From Williamwhitmania taraxaci (GTDB lineage Bacteria; Bacteroidota; Bacteroidia; Bacteroidales; Williamwhitmaniaceae): a stretch of 64,000 bases of DNA. The notes under the pieces were generated by a model that did not search any database, was not told where the DNA came from, and was given only the letters and a program-made list of their open reading frames with translations. The stretch covers positions 1 through 64,000 of the forward strand of contig NZ_FMYP01000010.1 in the NCBI RefSeq assembly GCF_900096565.1. The letters are read 5' to 3'. Each line of letters begins with the position of its first letter. Positions within the stretch are counted from its first letter, which is position 1. Shown here in pieces: positions 33,273 through 41,500 of the stretch. The translations under genes and the position numbers were made by a program.

Positions 33273-34145
33273 TTAGTTTAATTGTTTTTTTAATTTGTTC
33301 CAAAGGTCGATTACCAATGGTTTTATGGGAGATTCTAACTCGACAATGGTTTTACCCTCAATCATTGCTGTAGAAAAGATGGAGTTGTAGGGAATTTCAG
33401 CCAAGTCGTCGATCTGTTCCTCCTTCATAAAATCCTTTATCTCTGTTGTTTTCTCTGGATTGAGATCGTACTTGTTGATAATGCAGCCGGCTTTTATATG
33501 AAACCGTTTTATCACTGCGTTGATTCGTTTTAAATCGTGCAATCCCGACATTGTGGGCTCGGTAACCAGCACCACATAGTTGGCGCCGGACAGCGATGAA
33601 ACTACGGGGCAGCCAATGCCGGGTGAGCCATCAACTAGGATAAATTGCTTGTTTTCGGCAGTTGCAAATGCTTTTGCTTCATTTTTAACCTTTGCAACTA
33701 ATTTTCCTGAGTTTTCCGCACCGATGTCTAATCGCGCATGTACCATGGTACTTCCCACTTTTGTCTTCGAGATGAATACGCTTCCCGATTTCCGTTCAAC
33801 AAGGGTTAACGCATTTGACGGGCATACCTTTTCGCAGTATCCGCAACCTTCGCAGTCAAGTTCGCTAATTTTATACTGATTTTGAATAAGCGGTATTGCA
33901 TGGAATCGGCATACGTCAGCGCATTTTCCGCAGTGAATACACAACTCCTGATTGATTACGGCAAGTTCGCCGCTATAGTAATCAAAGGTTTTTCCAAAGT
34001 CGGGTTTCAACAGTAGGTGCATGTTGGCGGCATCTACGTCGCAATCGGCAATCACGGCATCGTTGCCCGCTAAAACGGCCAATGCTGCCGTGATTGATGT
34101 TTTTCCGGTACCTCCCTTGCCCGATAGAACTACGATTTCTTTCAT
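33273..34145 (-). CDS. MinD-type ATPase with ferredoxin insert (second of pair)
   Basis: The 290-residue protein starts with Walker A SGKGGTGKTS (8-17) and has two [4Fe-4S] motifs inserted at Cys69-x2-72-x2-75-x3-79 and Cys98-x2-101-x2-104-x3-108. The rest is a MinD/ParA-type NTPase (VDGSPGIGCPVVSSLSG). The insert of two ferredoxin clusters between P-loop and switch is the mark of the paired ORP-locus ATPases. It overlaps the next gene upstream by four bases, so the two are co-translated. It probably loads or moves a metal-sulfur unit (inferred). Confidence 0.92.
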   Translation of the reverse strand: MKEIVVLSGKGGTGKTSITAALAVLAGNDAVIADCDVDAANMHLLLKPDFGKTFDYYSGELAVINQELCIHCGKCADVCRFHAIPLIQNQYKISELDCEGCGYCEKVCPSNALTLVERKSGSVFISKTKVGSTMVHARLDIGAENSGKLVAKVKNEAKAFATAENKQFILVDGSPGIGCPVVSSLSGANYVVLVTEPTMSGLHDLKRINAVIKRFHIKAGCIINKYDLNPEKTTEIKDFMKEEQIDDLAEIPYNSIFSTAMIEGKTIVELESPIKPLVIDLWNKLKKQLN

Positions 34146-35017
34146 ATTTTGTGGGCAGGTTTAATGGCGTTAATGATGGACTGGAGGGCTGTGGCTACGG
34201 ACTCTACCTTGTCGTAAACTAGTTCTCCGTTTGAGTAGTATTCGGCTATTGTGCGATCGAAAGGAATTTTCGCCAGAATGGGGATTTGCTCTTTATTGCA
34301 GTATTCTTCCACATCGGCATAACCAATGCCGTAGCGATTAATAACTACGCCAATATCTTTTCTCAACTTCCGCATAGTTTCCACCGCCAGCGTCAGGTCG
34401 TTTAAGCCAAATGGTGTTGGTTCTGTTACCAATATAACAAAATCTGCAATGTTGGTGGCCGCTATCACGGGGCAGGAGGTTCCAGGAGGACAGTCGAATA
34501 TTTGAATTTGAATGTCGCTGTGTTTTTCATCGACTAGGGCTTGAGTTTGATGGATTAGCGGAACTGCTTGCTCTTCACCCACCTCCAAGCGACTCTCGAT
34601 AAATGTCAAATTGTCTGCTGATATTGTTTTGATTACCCCAATTTTGTATTGCTGCATTGGCAAAGCCTGAGAAGGGCATAGCTCGGAGCAGGCATAGCAA
34701 CTGTGACACAGTTCTTTAAATACGGCAATAAAAGTTCCTAGTTGAACCACTGCATGAAACTTACAGGCGTTGCTGCAAATTCCACAGAGTGTACACTTAC
34801 TCTCATCCCAAGCGGGAATCATTTTATATTGATCGGATTCGCTTTGAATTTCGCCATCGATGAAGATAAAGTCATTGGGTTCCTCTACATCGATATCGAC
34901 AAGCAGCGTAGGTTGCTGTTTGCTCATAAATGCGGCAAGGTTTGTCGAAAGCAATGTTTTGCCCGTTCCTCCCTTGCCGCTGGCAATCGCAATTTTAAAT
35001 GGTTTGTTTTTAATCAT
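34142..35017 (-). CDS. MinD-type ATPase with ferredoxin insert (first of pair)
   Basis: The 291-residue paralogue of its neighbour has Walker A ASGKGGTGKTL (near 12-22) and ferredoxin motifs at Cys75-x2-78-x2-81-x3-85 and Cys104-x2-107-x2-110-x3-114. The late DCPPGTSCPVIAA is the switch region. The two genes overlap by 4 bp, and this one overlaps the CGGC gene by 8 bp, so the three form a tight unit. Family members in Desulfovibrio work as a heteromeric pair next to a NifX-like cluster protein; a similar role is likely here. Confidence 0.92.
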   Translation of the reverse strand: MIKNKPFKIAIASGKGGTGKTLLSTNLAAFMSKQQPTLLVDIDVEEPNDFIFIDGEIQSESDQYKMIPAWDESKCTLCGICSNACKFHAVVQLGTFIAVFKELCHSCYACSELCPSQALPMQQYKIGVIKTISADNLTFIESRLEVGEEQAVPLIHQTQALVDEKHSDIQIQIFDCPPGTSCPVIAATNIADFVILVTEPTPFGLNDLTLAVETMRKLRKDIGVVINRYGIGYADVEEYCNKEQIPILAKIPFDRTIAEYYSNGELVYDKVESVATALQSIINAIKPAHKI

Positions 35018-35453
35018 AGCGTAATCTCATCTTTTCGTCGGTCAAGGTTAGCATGATTGCTTTCTGAAGCGCAGAGGTATTCCACGTCTTCATATTTTGA
35101 TGGGTCAGGTAGTATTTCTGTGGTATTGGATGAGTTCCAATAACGACCTTCATCCCATATTTTTCGGTGATAAATTTCTCAAAATGCTCAATATGGGGGC
35201 ATGGAGGATATCCGACTAGAAATCCTGTAGCAAGGTGAATTACTGTGATACCATTTTTTTTCATCTCCTCGGGGGCATACTCAATGTTACCCCCGGGACA
35301 TCCTCCGCAGGTTGTGTATGCAGCCAACTCAACATCTTGTCCTTCATATACTTTAAATGCCCCTTCACGTTTTTCTAACGCTCTAAAGCATTTTCCTCCA
35401 GCGCAACTATTGTATCGGTCGCAAATTATTATTCCGAGTTTAATTTTTTCCAT
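35010..35453 (-). CDS. CGGC domain-containing protein
   Basis: The 147-residue protein starts MEKIKLGIIICDRYNSCAGGKC and has the namesake motif AAYTTCGGCPGGN, then VGYPPCPHIE. CGGC proteins are small, metal-binding and of unknown function. It precedes the MinD pair with an 8-bp overlap, suggesting a role in cluster or metal transfer to them. Confidence 0.88.
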   Translation of the reverse strand: MEKIKLGIIICDRYNSCAGGKCFRALEKREGAFKVYEGQDVELAAYTTCGGCPGGNIEYAPEEMKKNGITVIHLATGFLVGYPPCPHIEHFEKFITEKYGMKVVIGTHPIPQKYYLTHQNMKTWNTSALQKAIMLTLTDEKMRLRYD

Positions 35454-35529
35454 GTCCTATCTTGTTTTATTGCACCAATCGCTTATTCGAGGGAATTTCT
35501 TACCTCTTTAGTCAACTGAATTGGTTCGA

Positions 35530-35895
35530 TTAATGAGTGCAGGTCCCATTCTCGTCATGATTGCAGTAATTTGCAGTCAAATTCAACTTGTTTGCAATGA
35601 AATCGGACACAAGTTGTTTCGCGGGTTTTGATGGGGCACCCACAAAGGCATTAATCTTTTGCTGATTAAATAGTTCGATGGCTTTTTGGCCCATTCCACC
35701 TGCAATAACATCGGTTACACCCATTTCTGCAATCCAAGCAGGATATAATCCAGGTTCGTGTGCTGGTGGTGTTACTAGTTTCTCTGAAATAATTGCGCCA
35801 TCTTTTATTTCGAGGATAGCGAAATGTTCGCAATGCCCAAAGTGAGAGCAGAGGATTCCTCCTTCAAGAGGAATAGCAATAATTTGATTCTTCAT
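35530..35895 (-). CDS. NifX-like protein with His/Cys-rich termini
   Basis: A 121-residue member of the NifX fold family with an unusual set of metal-binding residues: the start has LCSHFGHCEHF (Cys16, His18, His21, Cys22, His24) and the end has CNHDENGTCTH (Cys111, His113, Cys119, His121). The middle reads VTDVIAGGMGQKAIELFNQQ, as in the family. This is the second of three NifX-like genes here and the only one with extra His/Cys. A metal chaperone or cluster-storage role is plausible. Confidence 0.85.
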   Translation of the reverse strand: MKNQIIAIPLEGGILCSHFGHCEHFAILEIKDGAIISEKLVTPPAHEPGLYPAWIAEMGVTDVIAGGMGQKAIELFNQQKINAFVGAPSKPAKQLVSDFIANKLNLTANYCNHDENGTCTH

Positions 35896-35913
35896 AATTA
35901 AATTTGTTTTTAA

Positions 35914-35950
35914 GCTAAGAACAATTTGCTGTTAGCTCATTGTTCTTAGC
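35914..35950 (-). terminator. Perfect inverted repeat upstream of NifX-like gene
   Basis: GCTAAGAACAAT (35914-35925) and ATTGTTCTTAGC (35939-35950) form perfect 12-bp arms around a 13-base spacer. It lies 15 bp after the peroxiredoxin stop and 19 bp before the NifX-like start. It could terminate the peroxiredoxin transcript or act as an operator or leader hairpin for the downstream unit. No T-tract follows. Confidence 0.55.
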
Positions 35951-35964
35951 GTGTTGTTTAGATA

Positions 35965-36681
35965 TTATTTTTTTAGGATTTTCTTCAGAATGGTTTCCTT
36001 GTCAATTTTCTTTGTGCAGAAAAACCAATCTTGGCAGTGGAGACCTTCCTCTTTGCCTTCCACGCGACTCTTGGCCGCATTGCATGATCCAGCAGGCGAC
36101 ATAATTACGTCGTCACCGGGCCGCCAGTCGGCTGGGGTGGCAATGCCAAACTCGTCGGAAGTTTTTAGAGCAAGAACGGCCCTATATAGCTCGTCGAAGT
36201 TACGGCCAAGGCTAAGTGGGTAATATATCATCGCTCTTACAATTCCTTTTGGATCGATAATGAATACCGCCCTAACGGCTTTCGTGGTACTTTCACCGGG
36301 TTGAATCATCCCATATTTCTTTGCAACCTCCATGCTAATGTCCTCGATCAGTGGGAAATTAACCTCCACGTTTTTCATCCCTCGGTATTCAATCTTCTCC
36401 TTAATGGTACGAAGCCAAGCAATATGGCTGTAGATACCATCAATGGATAGCCCCACCAACTTGCAGTTGGCCTGACCGAACTGCTCTTCCATGCTAGCGA
36501 AGGTTATAAACTCCGAAGTGCAAACAGGAGTAAAATCGGCCGGATGGCTAAAGAGGATTACCCAACTACCCTTGTAATCGTTGGGAAAATGAATATCACC
36601 CTGTGTGGTTAGGGCTTTAAATTCGGGTGCAGCATCGCCAATGCGTGGCATCGCTACCGGTTGGTCATTCATTGTTTCCAT
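35965..36681 (-). CDS. Peroxiredoxin, 1-Cys/Prx6-like with C-terminal Cys pair
   Basis: The 238-residue enzyme has the peroxidatic Cys54 in HPADFTPVCTSEF. The C-terminal part has CNAAKSR and CQDWFFC (Cys216 and Cys222), as in archaeal and Prx6-type peroxiredoxins, where extra cysteines take part in the reaction cycle. It reduces peroxides with thiol donors in the cytosol. Its place inside the Fe-S cluster region suggests it protects the anaerobic metal proteins from oxidant. The start METMNDQ could be moved three residues to MNDQ. Confidence 0.93.
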   Translation of the reverse strand: METMNDQPVAMPRIGDAAPEFKALTTQGDIHFPNDYKGSWVILFSHPADFTPVCTSEFITFASMEEQFGQANCKLVGLSIDGIYSHIAWLRTIKEKIEYRGMKNVEVNFPLIEDISMEVAKKYGMIQPGESTTKAVRAVFIIDPKGIVRAMIYYPLSLGRNFDELYRAVLALKTSDEFGIATPADWRPGDDVIMSPAGSCNAAKSRVEGKEEGLHCQDWFFCTKKIDKETILKKILKK

Positions 36682-36878
36682 CTTTCTTTAGTTTAAGTTA
36701 AAACTTAGCATCTTTATTCAGAACTTTTACTGCAATCTGATGTGTAGTTTCCTATTGGCAGAATCGGCAATTTCCTTATACTTTTGTATTGCACATCTTT
36801 TATAGGTTGATGTACAGGATGTTATGGTAATTATCAATTATGCCCCTCGGTAAAAGTTTGGTAGAATTGGTAACTAGT

Positions 36879-37115
36879 TTACACTCCGTTTTGACCAAAT
36901 TGCCGTCCTCCACGACCTCTGCCGTTAGCTCCTCTGCCTTCACAGTTGCCTCCGTTTCTACCCCGTCGTCCCATTCCTCTTCCCTGCGTCATTTCATTTT
37001 TGTCGACAGTGGTGGGTTGTTCTTGATTTTTAGCACCAAATCCGGTGCATTTTCCCATTCTTCGGCCTGTCATAGAACCTTGTCCCATTGGGCCTTTTTG
37101 GTTAAATCCTGGCAT
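36879..37115 (-). CDS. DUF5320-type Gly/Arg-rich protein
   Basis: The 78-residue protein is low complexity and rich in Gly, Arg and Met: MPGFNQKGPMGQGSMTGRRMGKCTGFG is the family start, and GRGMGRRGRNGG and GRGANGRGRGGRQ follow. DUF5320 proteins have no known function, have a Cys in the TGRRMGKC segment and are commonly next to NifX-like genes. The Arg-Gly end could bind RNA or a cluster. It is upstream of the peroxiredoxin gene. Confidence 0.75.
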   Translation of the reverse strand: MPGFNQKGPMGQGSMTGRRMGKCTGFGAKNQEQPTTVDKNEMTQGRGMGRRGRNGGNCEGRGANGRGRGGRQFGQNGV

Positions 37116-37140
37116 AATTATATGTTTTAGTGATGATGTA

Positions 37141-37323
37141 TTATTTCTGGTTGGTTTTTAAACGCTTTCTCTTTCCTGCGCCACCTCCCGAATTGCGTTT
37201 TTTTCCCATTCCTGTTCCAAGAAGTTCTAACTTCTCTTTGTTTGAAGCCGTGCTACAATCTCCTAGTCCTCTGCCTGTTTTTGCTTTTTCTCCCTCAGGC
37301 CCGGTTCCATCAAGTTTTGGCAT
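37141..37323 (-). CDS. Small DUF5320-like basic protein
   Basis: A 60-residue protein starting MPKLDGTGPEGEKAKTGRGLGDC, which is a DUF5320-type start, and ending in a basic tail (GAGKRKRLKTNQK). It lies 11 bp after the NifX-like gene upstream and 25 bp before the 78-residue DUF5320 gene. The two proteins look like a divergent pair. Function unknown. Confidence 0.7.
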   Translation of the reverse strand: MPKLDGTGPEGEKAKTGRGLGDCSTASNKEKLELLGTGMGKKRNSGGGAGKRKRLKTNQK

Positions 37324-37334
37324 ATCCTCGGGTT

Positions 37335-37652
37335 TTAATGATTAAGCATCTCAATAATTTGCCCAATCTTCTTTTTTGGGTCTTTTAATACTATCATTTG
37401 AATCTTGAGACTGTCTAGCAATGGCTTGATTTTTATTCCAAATTCTCCGGAGATTATTTTGGTGGCTTTTCTGTAGGCAACCAAATGTACCGCGGCTGGG
37501 CCGATTTCCTTTTCCTTTTCCCGGTTTGGGTTTGGAAGAAACTCAAGTGCTTTTGTTTCGGTATCGTAAATTACGAAGTAAGCGCATCGGCCAAACCGTT
37601 GATCCAATGTTGATTCTAGTGTATTTCCTGTTGATGTTATGGCTACTCTCAT
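37335..37652 (-). CDS. NifX/NafY-like protein
   Basis: The 105-residue protein starts MRVAITSTGNTLEST, then DQRFGRCAYFVIYDTET, and is a close relative of the one at 32921 (same opening and a DxRFGR motif). It is the third NifX-like gene in the region. The middle and end differ (KATKIISGEFGIK, LKDPKKKIGQIIEML). Fe-S or other metal-cluster binding is the family role. It sits 15 bp after the DUF134 gene. Confidence 0.85.
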   Translation of the reverse strand: MRVAITSTGNTLESTLDQRFGRCAYFVIYDTETKALEFLPNPNREKEKEIGPAAVHLVAYRKATKIISGEFGIKIKPLLDSLKIQMIVLKDPKKKIGQIIEMLNH

Positions 37653-37667
37653 GCTTTACTTATATTA

Positions 37668-38246
37668 TTATGTTCTGCACCGACCCGATTTTCGTGTAAG
37701 GTGTGAATTGCATTTTGGGCAGATTTCGTGAGCGCAAGGATATCCGGCTACGTGAACCTGTTCGTATCCGCATTGAATGCAGATGCACGTATCCTCGCAG
37801 GTAATGGTGTTGTCTGTATTTGTTTCTGCCGATTGATCATAATTTTTAATGCTTCTGCTATTGCATAGGGGACAACTCTTGATTTCAATCTCCCTTTCAG
37901 GATTGTTGAAGAAGCAATGGCATGATGAACAGGCGTACCAATCGCTATCGAAATATACCTTTCCTCCTTCAATGGACATTTGTCGGCCTTCGACGAATGC
38001 CTTAGCGATTTTTTGTCTGGCTGAGCTGTAAATGCGTGTAAAGGTCGGTCGGGATATCCCCATTGCCTGTGATGCTTGAATGTGGTTGCACATGTCATAA
38101 TCGCAAAGTCTTAGCGCCTCGTACTCTTCAAAAAGGAGTAAGATTGGTTCTGGCTCCCCTACGATACTGGTTAATCCATAGGGTTTGAATCCCTTTATTA
38201 ATGGGGGATTTAGGACTTTTCGAATGGTTTTTATTCGTGGCGACAT
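37668..38246 (-). CDS. DUF134 helix-turn-helix regulator
   Basis: The ATG at 38246 (MSPRIKTIRKV) gives 192 residues and fits the usual family start; an upstream extension would overlap a perfect palindrome and is not likely. The DUF134 core is seen in LLFEEYEALRLCDYDMCNHIQASQAMGISRPTFTRIY, a sigma-factor-like helix-turn-helix. The C-terminal part is a Cys-rich zinc ribbon (SCHCFF, KSCPLCN, CIQCGYEQ, CPKCN). DUF134 genes often lead NifX/DUF5320 clusters and are presumed to sense metal or redox state. A perfect 22-bp palindrome lies 30 bp upstream of this start. Confidence 0.85.
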   Translation of the reverse strand: MSPRIKTIRKVLNPPLIKGFKPYGLTSIVGEPEPILLLFEEYEALRLCDYDMCNHIQASQAMGISRPTFTRIYSSARQKIAKAFVEGRQMSIEGGKVYFDSDWYACSSCHCFFNNPEREIEIKSCPLCNSRSIKNYDQSAETNTDNTITCEDTCICIQCGYEQVHVAGYPCAHEICPKCNSHLTRKSGRCRT

Positions 38247-38275
38247 ATTTAAAAGAACTAATGATCGATACAAAT

Positions 38276-38297
38276 ATAATGAACCATGGTTCATTAT
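38276..38297 (-). promoter_or_regulatory. Perfect 22-bp palindrome, likely operator
   Basis: ATAATGAACCA (38276-38286) is followed directly by its reverse complement TGGTTCATTAT (38287-38297), with no spacer. It lies 30 bp upstream of the DUF134 start and should overlap or flank the promoter of the minus-strand cluster. Autoregulation by the DUF134 protein is the simplest reading, but this is inferred. Confidence 0.65.
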
Positions 38298-38468
38298 GCA
38301 ACTGTTTTTTCATTTTTTCCACCAATGGCTTTTCTAACATTGGAAAGGGTTTTCCTCAAAAAAGTGCAATTATGTGTATAGGTCGAATGGAGTTAACTCT
38401 AGCTTTGATTCGATTGATTTTGAGGTTTAAGTCTGTAGGTGATTATTGATTAGCTGGGAAAATAAAAA

Positions 38469-38504
38469 AAGGGATATGGCCCTATTATATTGGCCCTATC
38501 CCTT
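38469..38504 (-). terminator. Rho-independent terminator of the TonB receptor
   Basis: AAGGGATATGGCC pairs with GGCCCTATCCCTT (one mismatch) over a short loop. On the minus strand it follows the receptor stop by about 22 bp and is followed by TTTTTTTATTTTCC. Confidence 0.85.
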
Positions 38505-38525
38505 GCTTGATTAGTGGTGTTCTTG

Positions 38526-40958
38526 CTAGAAGTTCAGCGGGAATACCAGCTTAAAGTCTACGTTGCGGCCCATGTTATACACTCCGGTTCTACCGGTAGC
38601 GTTATTTGTGTCGGCATACTTTAATCGGCTGAGGTGGTTCTGATAGGCCACATCGGCAAGGTTGTTTGCAGTAATGTAAACCGAGCAGATAGTTCTCTTG
38701 CCTAGCCTAATATCACTTCCAATACCCATGTTAAGCAAGGTGTATCCTGGTGTTCTGGACTCCGTTCCGTAGGCAGCATAAAACTTGTCTTGAGCGAGCA
38801 GTATCTCTACTCCAAACGAGACGTATGCATTGTGTAATAGCCGTCCTATCTTTTCACCATTGAAGCGCACCTCACTCTGGAAACGCGGAGCAGGGATAAA
38901 GGGCAGATGGTGCATGGAGTCGGGTTGGTTGCGGAGCGTTCCCTCTACGTAGGAGAAGGAGTTTTGGAAGTGAATCCAATCCAGCGGGTGAGGATGGATG
39001 TCCACGGTAACTTCCCCGCCGGTAAGGTTGGCATCGCCCGATACAAATTTAAAGGCGGTATTGCCATCGTGCAGTGAATCGGCACCTGAAGAGGTGGTTA
39101 ACTTCCGTAGAAAAATGAAGTTGCTTACGCTGTTACTAAAGAGGTTTACCTCTGCCGCTACGTGTTCGCTCGAGTAACCCAACGAGTAGTCAAATTGCAG
39201 GCTGGTTTCACTTTTAAGGTTGGGATCGCCCATTTCATAGCGAAGCGTTCCCTCGTGAACTCCGTTGGAGCCCAGCTCTCCAATGTTGGGGGCTCTGAAG
39301 CCGCGCGAAAGATTTAGCTTAGTATAAAGCCTATTCGATAGTTGGTATGTGGCGCCAATGCTTCCCGAAACGCCGGAAAAGGTGCTTGTAAAGGCATGAA
39401 AACGCTCTGTTGCATTTGGGTTGAAAGGAGAGGTTGGCTGCTCGTTCTCGTCCAAGAATAGCTCTTCACCACGCTGATGGCGCGAATCGAATCGAATGCC
39501 ACCGCTGATATCTAACTTGCCGAAGGAGCGCTTGAGCATGGAAAAACCTCCAATGTCGAGGAGATTGTACTCGGGCACAAGCACTTCCGGTCCTTTGTTT
39601 TGCGAGGTTTGGCTCATCCCATTTGCACCCACGGTAATGCTGACTCCGTTCCACTCGGGAAAAACGTAACGGGCATCGTAGTTAATGGTGTTAAGCAAAA
39701 AGTAGAGCTCATAGCTGTTTGGCTCAAGCACATTGGCAAACTCCTGTCGGCGATTTTGTTGGTAACCTACGGTTGTCTTCAGGAAACCGCCACCCACCGA
39801 AATGTTACTGTTGAGGGCTAACTTATAGTGGTATATCTGCTGAAATGGCGTTTTTGGTGTGTAGCTTAGCATGTCGGAGTGTGTAGCAACCGCTTCTCCT
39901 GCGCTGTTATCCGGCAGCACAACCATCTTTATAAACTTTCCTGTGACATCATCTCGTTCACCTTCTACTATTCCGGGCTTTAAATGGTAGGCACCAAAGT
40001 GCAGGTGCGAGTATCCCCAGCTACGGTTTACCCCAACAATCCCGCTGAACGCATCTTCACGGAATCCGGAGTTATACACGTAGCCATCGTATTTGTTTTG
40101 GTAGGCATGAGCCATTTTGTTGCTCAGGCGTAAGTTCCAAATGTAACCATTGTTGTTTTTGGCAATGTTTGTCGATTGGCCAATTAGTCCATTGTTTGTT
40201 TGGTAGTTAGCCATTACGCTTCCTGCGATTGTCCCATCGGGAAGTGTTGGGGCCGAAATCATGTTGATAACACCGGCCATGGCATCGGAACCGTAGGCTA
40301 AGCTGGCAGGTCCCTTGATTACCTCTACGCGGTTGAGCGAGTATGCATCGATCTCAATGCCATGCTCGTCGCCCCACTGTTGGCCTTCCTGCCGAATTCC
40401 ATCGTTCACCACCACTACACGGTTGTAACCTAATCCACGGATGATGGGTTTGGAGATGGCCGCTCCGGTGGTTACGCTCGAAAGTCCCGGTAGTTTGGTG
40501 ATGGCCTCAATGGCGTTTACTGATGAGGATTGTAGCAATTCCTGCTTGGATATAAGGGCAATGGGAGTGGGGGTTTTGTTCTTCTCTGCTGCCTGTGCCA
40601 ATCCAGTTATCACCACCTCGTTGATTTCTCGGGCGGAGTGGCTTAAGCTGAAGTCTTGATGGGTTTCAATACCAACAACCAAGGTAAATACTATTGTTTC
40701 GTAGCCTACGTAGCTAACTTGCACCAGCTGCTTTCCTGTTGGAATATTATTGAGACGATAACTCCCATTGCTATCGGTAATAGTTCCCACTTGCAGGTCG
40801 GGAATATAAATATTTACTCCGGGGAGCATTTCACCGGTTGTAGCATCGGTAATCTTGCCCAAGAGCAACCCATTTCCAAGAGCATTTCGGTCTATCGCTT
40901 GTACGCATATGGAGAGAATAAGTAAAGCAAGCAGAAATATATATTGAAGCGTTTTCAT
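38526..40958 (-). CDS. TonB-dependent receptor
   Basis: The ATG at 40958 (MKTLQYIFLLALL) gives 810 residues and a proper signal peptide; a start 66 bases further up would give a poor signal. Next come the carboxypeptidase-regulatory-like domain (about 35-110), the TonB-linked plug (about 120-235, with SSVNAIEAITKLPG and VNDGIRQEGQQWGDEHG) and a long barrel. IKGPASLAYGSDAMAGVINM is a plug landmark. It resembles receptors for metal complexes such as copper or zinc. A His-rich small protein is encoded just upstream, which supports a metal substrate. Confidence 0.9.
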   Translation of the reverse strand: MKTLQYIFLLALLILSICVQAIDRNALGNGLLLGKITDATTGEMLPGVNIYIPDLQVGTITDSNGSYRLNNIPTGKQLVQVSYVGYETIVFTLVVGIETHQDFSLSHSAREINEVVITGLAQAAEKNKTPTPIALISKQELLQSSSVNAIEAITKLPGLSSVTTGAAISKPIIRGLGYNRVVVVNDGIRQEGQQWGDEHGIEIDAYSLNRVEVIKGPASLAYGSDAMAGVINMISAPTLPDGTIAGSVMANYQTNNGLIGQSTNIAKNNNGYIWNLRLSNKMAHAYQNKYDGYVYNSGFREDAFSGIVGVNRSWGYSHLHFGAYHLKPGIVEGERDDVTGKFIKMVVLPDNSAGEAVATHSDMLSYTPKTPFQQIYHYKLALNSNISVGGGFLKTTVGYQQNRRQEFANVLEPNSYELYFLLNTINYDARYVFPEWNGVSITVGANGMSQTSQNKGPEVLVPEYNLLDIGGFSMLKRSFGKLDISGGIRFDSRHQRGEELFLDENEQPTSPFNPNATERFHAFTSTFSGVSGSIGATYQLSNRLYTKLNLSRGFRAPNIGELGSNGVHEGTLRYEMGDPNLKSETSLQFDYSLGYSSEHVAAEVNLFSNSVSNFIFLRKLTTSSGADSLHDGNTAFKFVSGDANLTGGEVTVDIHPHPLDWIHFQNSFSYVEGTLRNQPDSMHHLPFIPAPRFQSEVRFNGEKIGRLLHNAYVSFGVEILLAQDKFYAAYGTESRTPGYTLLNMGIGSDIRLGKRTICSVYITANNLADVAYQNHLSRLKYADTNNATGRTGVYNMGRNVDFKLVFPLNF

Positions 40959-41065
40959 TTTTTTTAAGTGAATTATATAGTTAAAGGTGATAACATGAAA
41001 AGAGGGTAGCACAGATTTTATACTCAATGATTATGAGCACAAAAGCAGACACACCAATACTTCAC

Positions 41066-41079
41066 ATGTCACCTGACAT
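41066..41079 (-). promoter_or_regulatory. Palindrome ATGTCA-CC-TGACAT upstream of receptor
   Basis: ATGTCA (41066-41071) and TGACAT (41074-41079) form a palindrome with a 2-bp spacer. Outer elements TTCACA and TGTGATG flank it. It lies about 110 bp upstream of the receptor start and could be an operator for a metal or Crp-type regulator. Confidence 0.4.
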
Positions 41080-41164
41080 ATGTTGTGATGGAGATGCAAA
41101 GGAAGAATAACCAATCCTCTGCAAGAGGTGGTTAATCGTAATTTTGTTGCTTAGTAAATAGTGG

Positions 41165-41500
41165 TTAGCATACAGGTGGAGCCCTGAGTAACCTAGAAGA
41201 GTAGGGCTGCCTTTCAACAACTTCCGAGTATTCCTTTTGCCTAAATGGCGAGTAGGAGAAATCGGAGAATATGTTGCTTTGTTGAGACGGGATGTCGGTG
41301 ATTACAGGAGAATAATCGCAAATAGGACAGTAGTCGCTCTCGGCCTTAATTTCAGATGTATGTGCGTGATGCTTGCAAGCCCAAGCAGCATGGGAATGTC
41401 CATGGTGGTGCTCAATAGTGTGAATTGCTGAGTATACCAGCGGAAGCAGGTATAGCACAACACCAAACAACGATAACTTTATCTTTCGATTTATCTGCAC
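41165..41500 (-). CDS. His-rich small membrane or secreted protein
   Basis: The 111-residue protein has one N-terminal hydrophobic segment (about 8-26) and then HTIEHHHGHSHAAWACKHHAH, a dense His/Cys stretch, and CPICDY. This pattern indicates metal binding outside the cytoplasmic membrane. Proteins of this kind (DUF2946-like or DUF6769-like) are seen next to TonB receptors in Bacteroidetes, though I am not sure of the family name. It is transcribed first, toward the receptor, about 206 bp away. Confidence 0.65.
   Translation of the reverse strand: MQINRKIKLSLFGVVLYLLPLVYSAIHTIEHHHGHSHAAWACKHHAHTSEIKAESDYCPICDYSPVITDIPSQQSNIFSDFSYSPFRQKEYSEVVERQPYSSRLLRAPPVC

Noticed and set aside
35914-35950. 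CRISPR-like repeat
   Set aside because: Only one inverted pair with no repeated spacers; it is a hairpin.
32921-37652. Nitrogen-fixation gene cluster
   Set aside because: NifX-fold proteins are present but nifHDK, nifE, nifN and nifB are not; the ATPases fit an ORP-like locus better.
40959-41164. Cobalamin or other riboswitch before the TonB receptor
   Set aside because: No cobalamin box or other known conserved core seen; only a short palindrome is supported.
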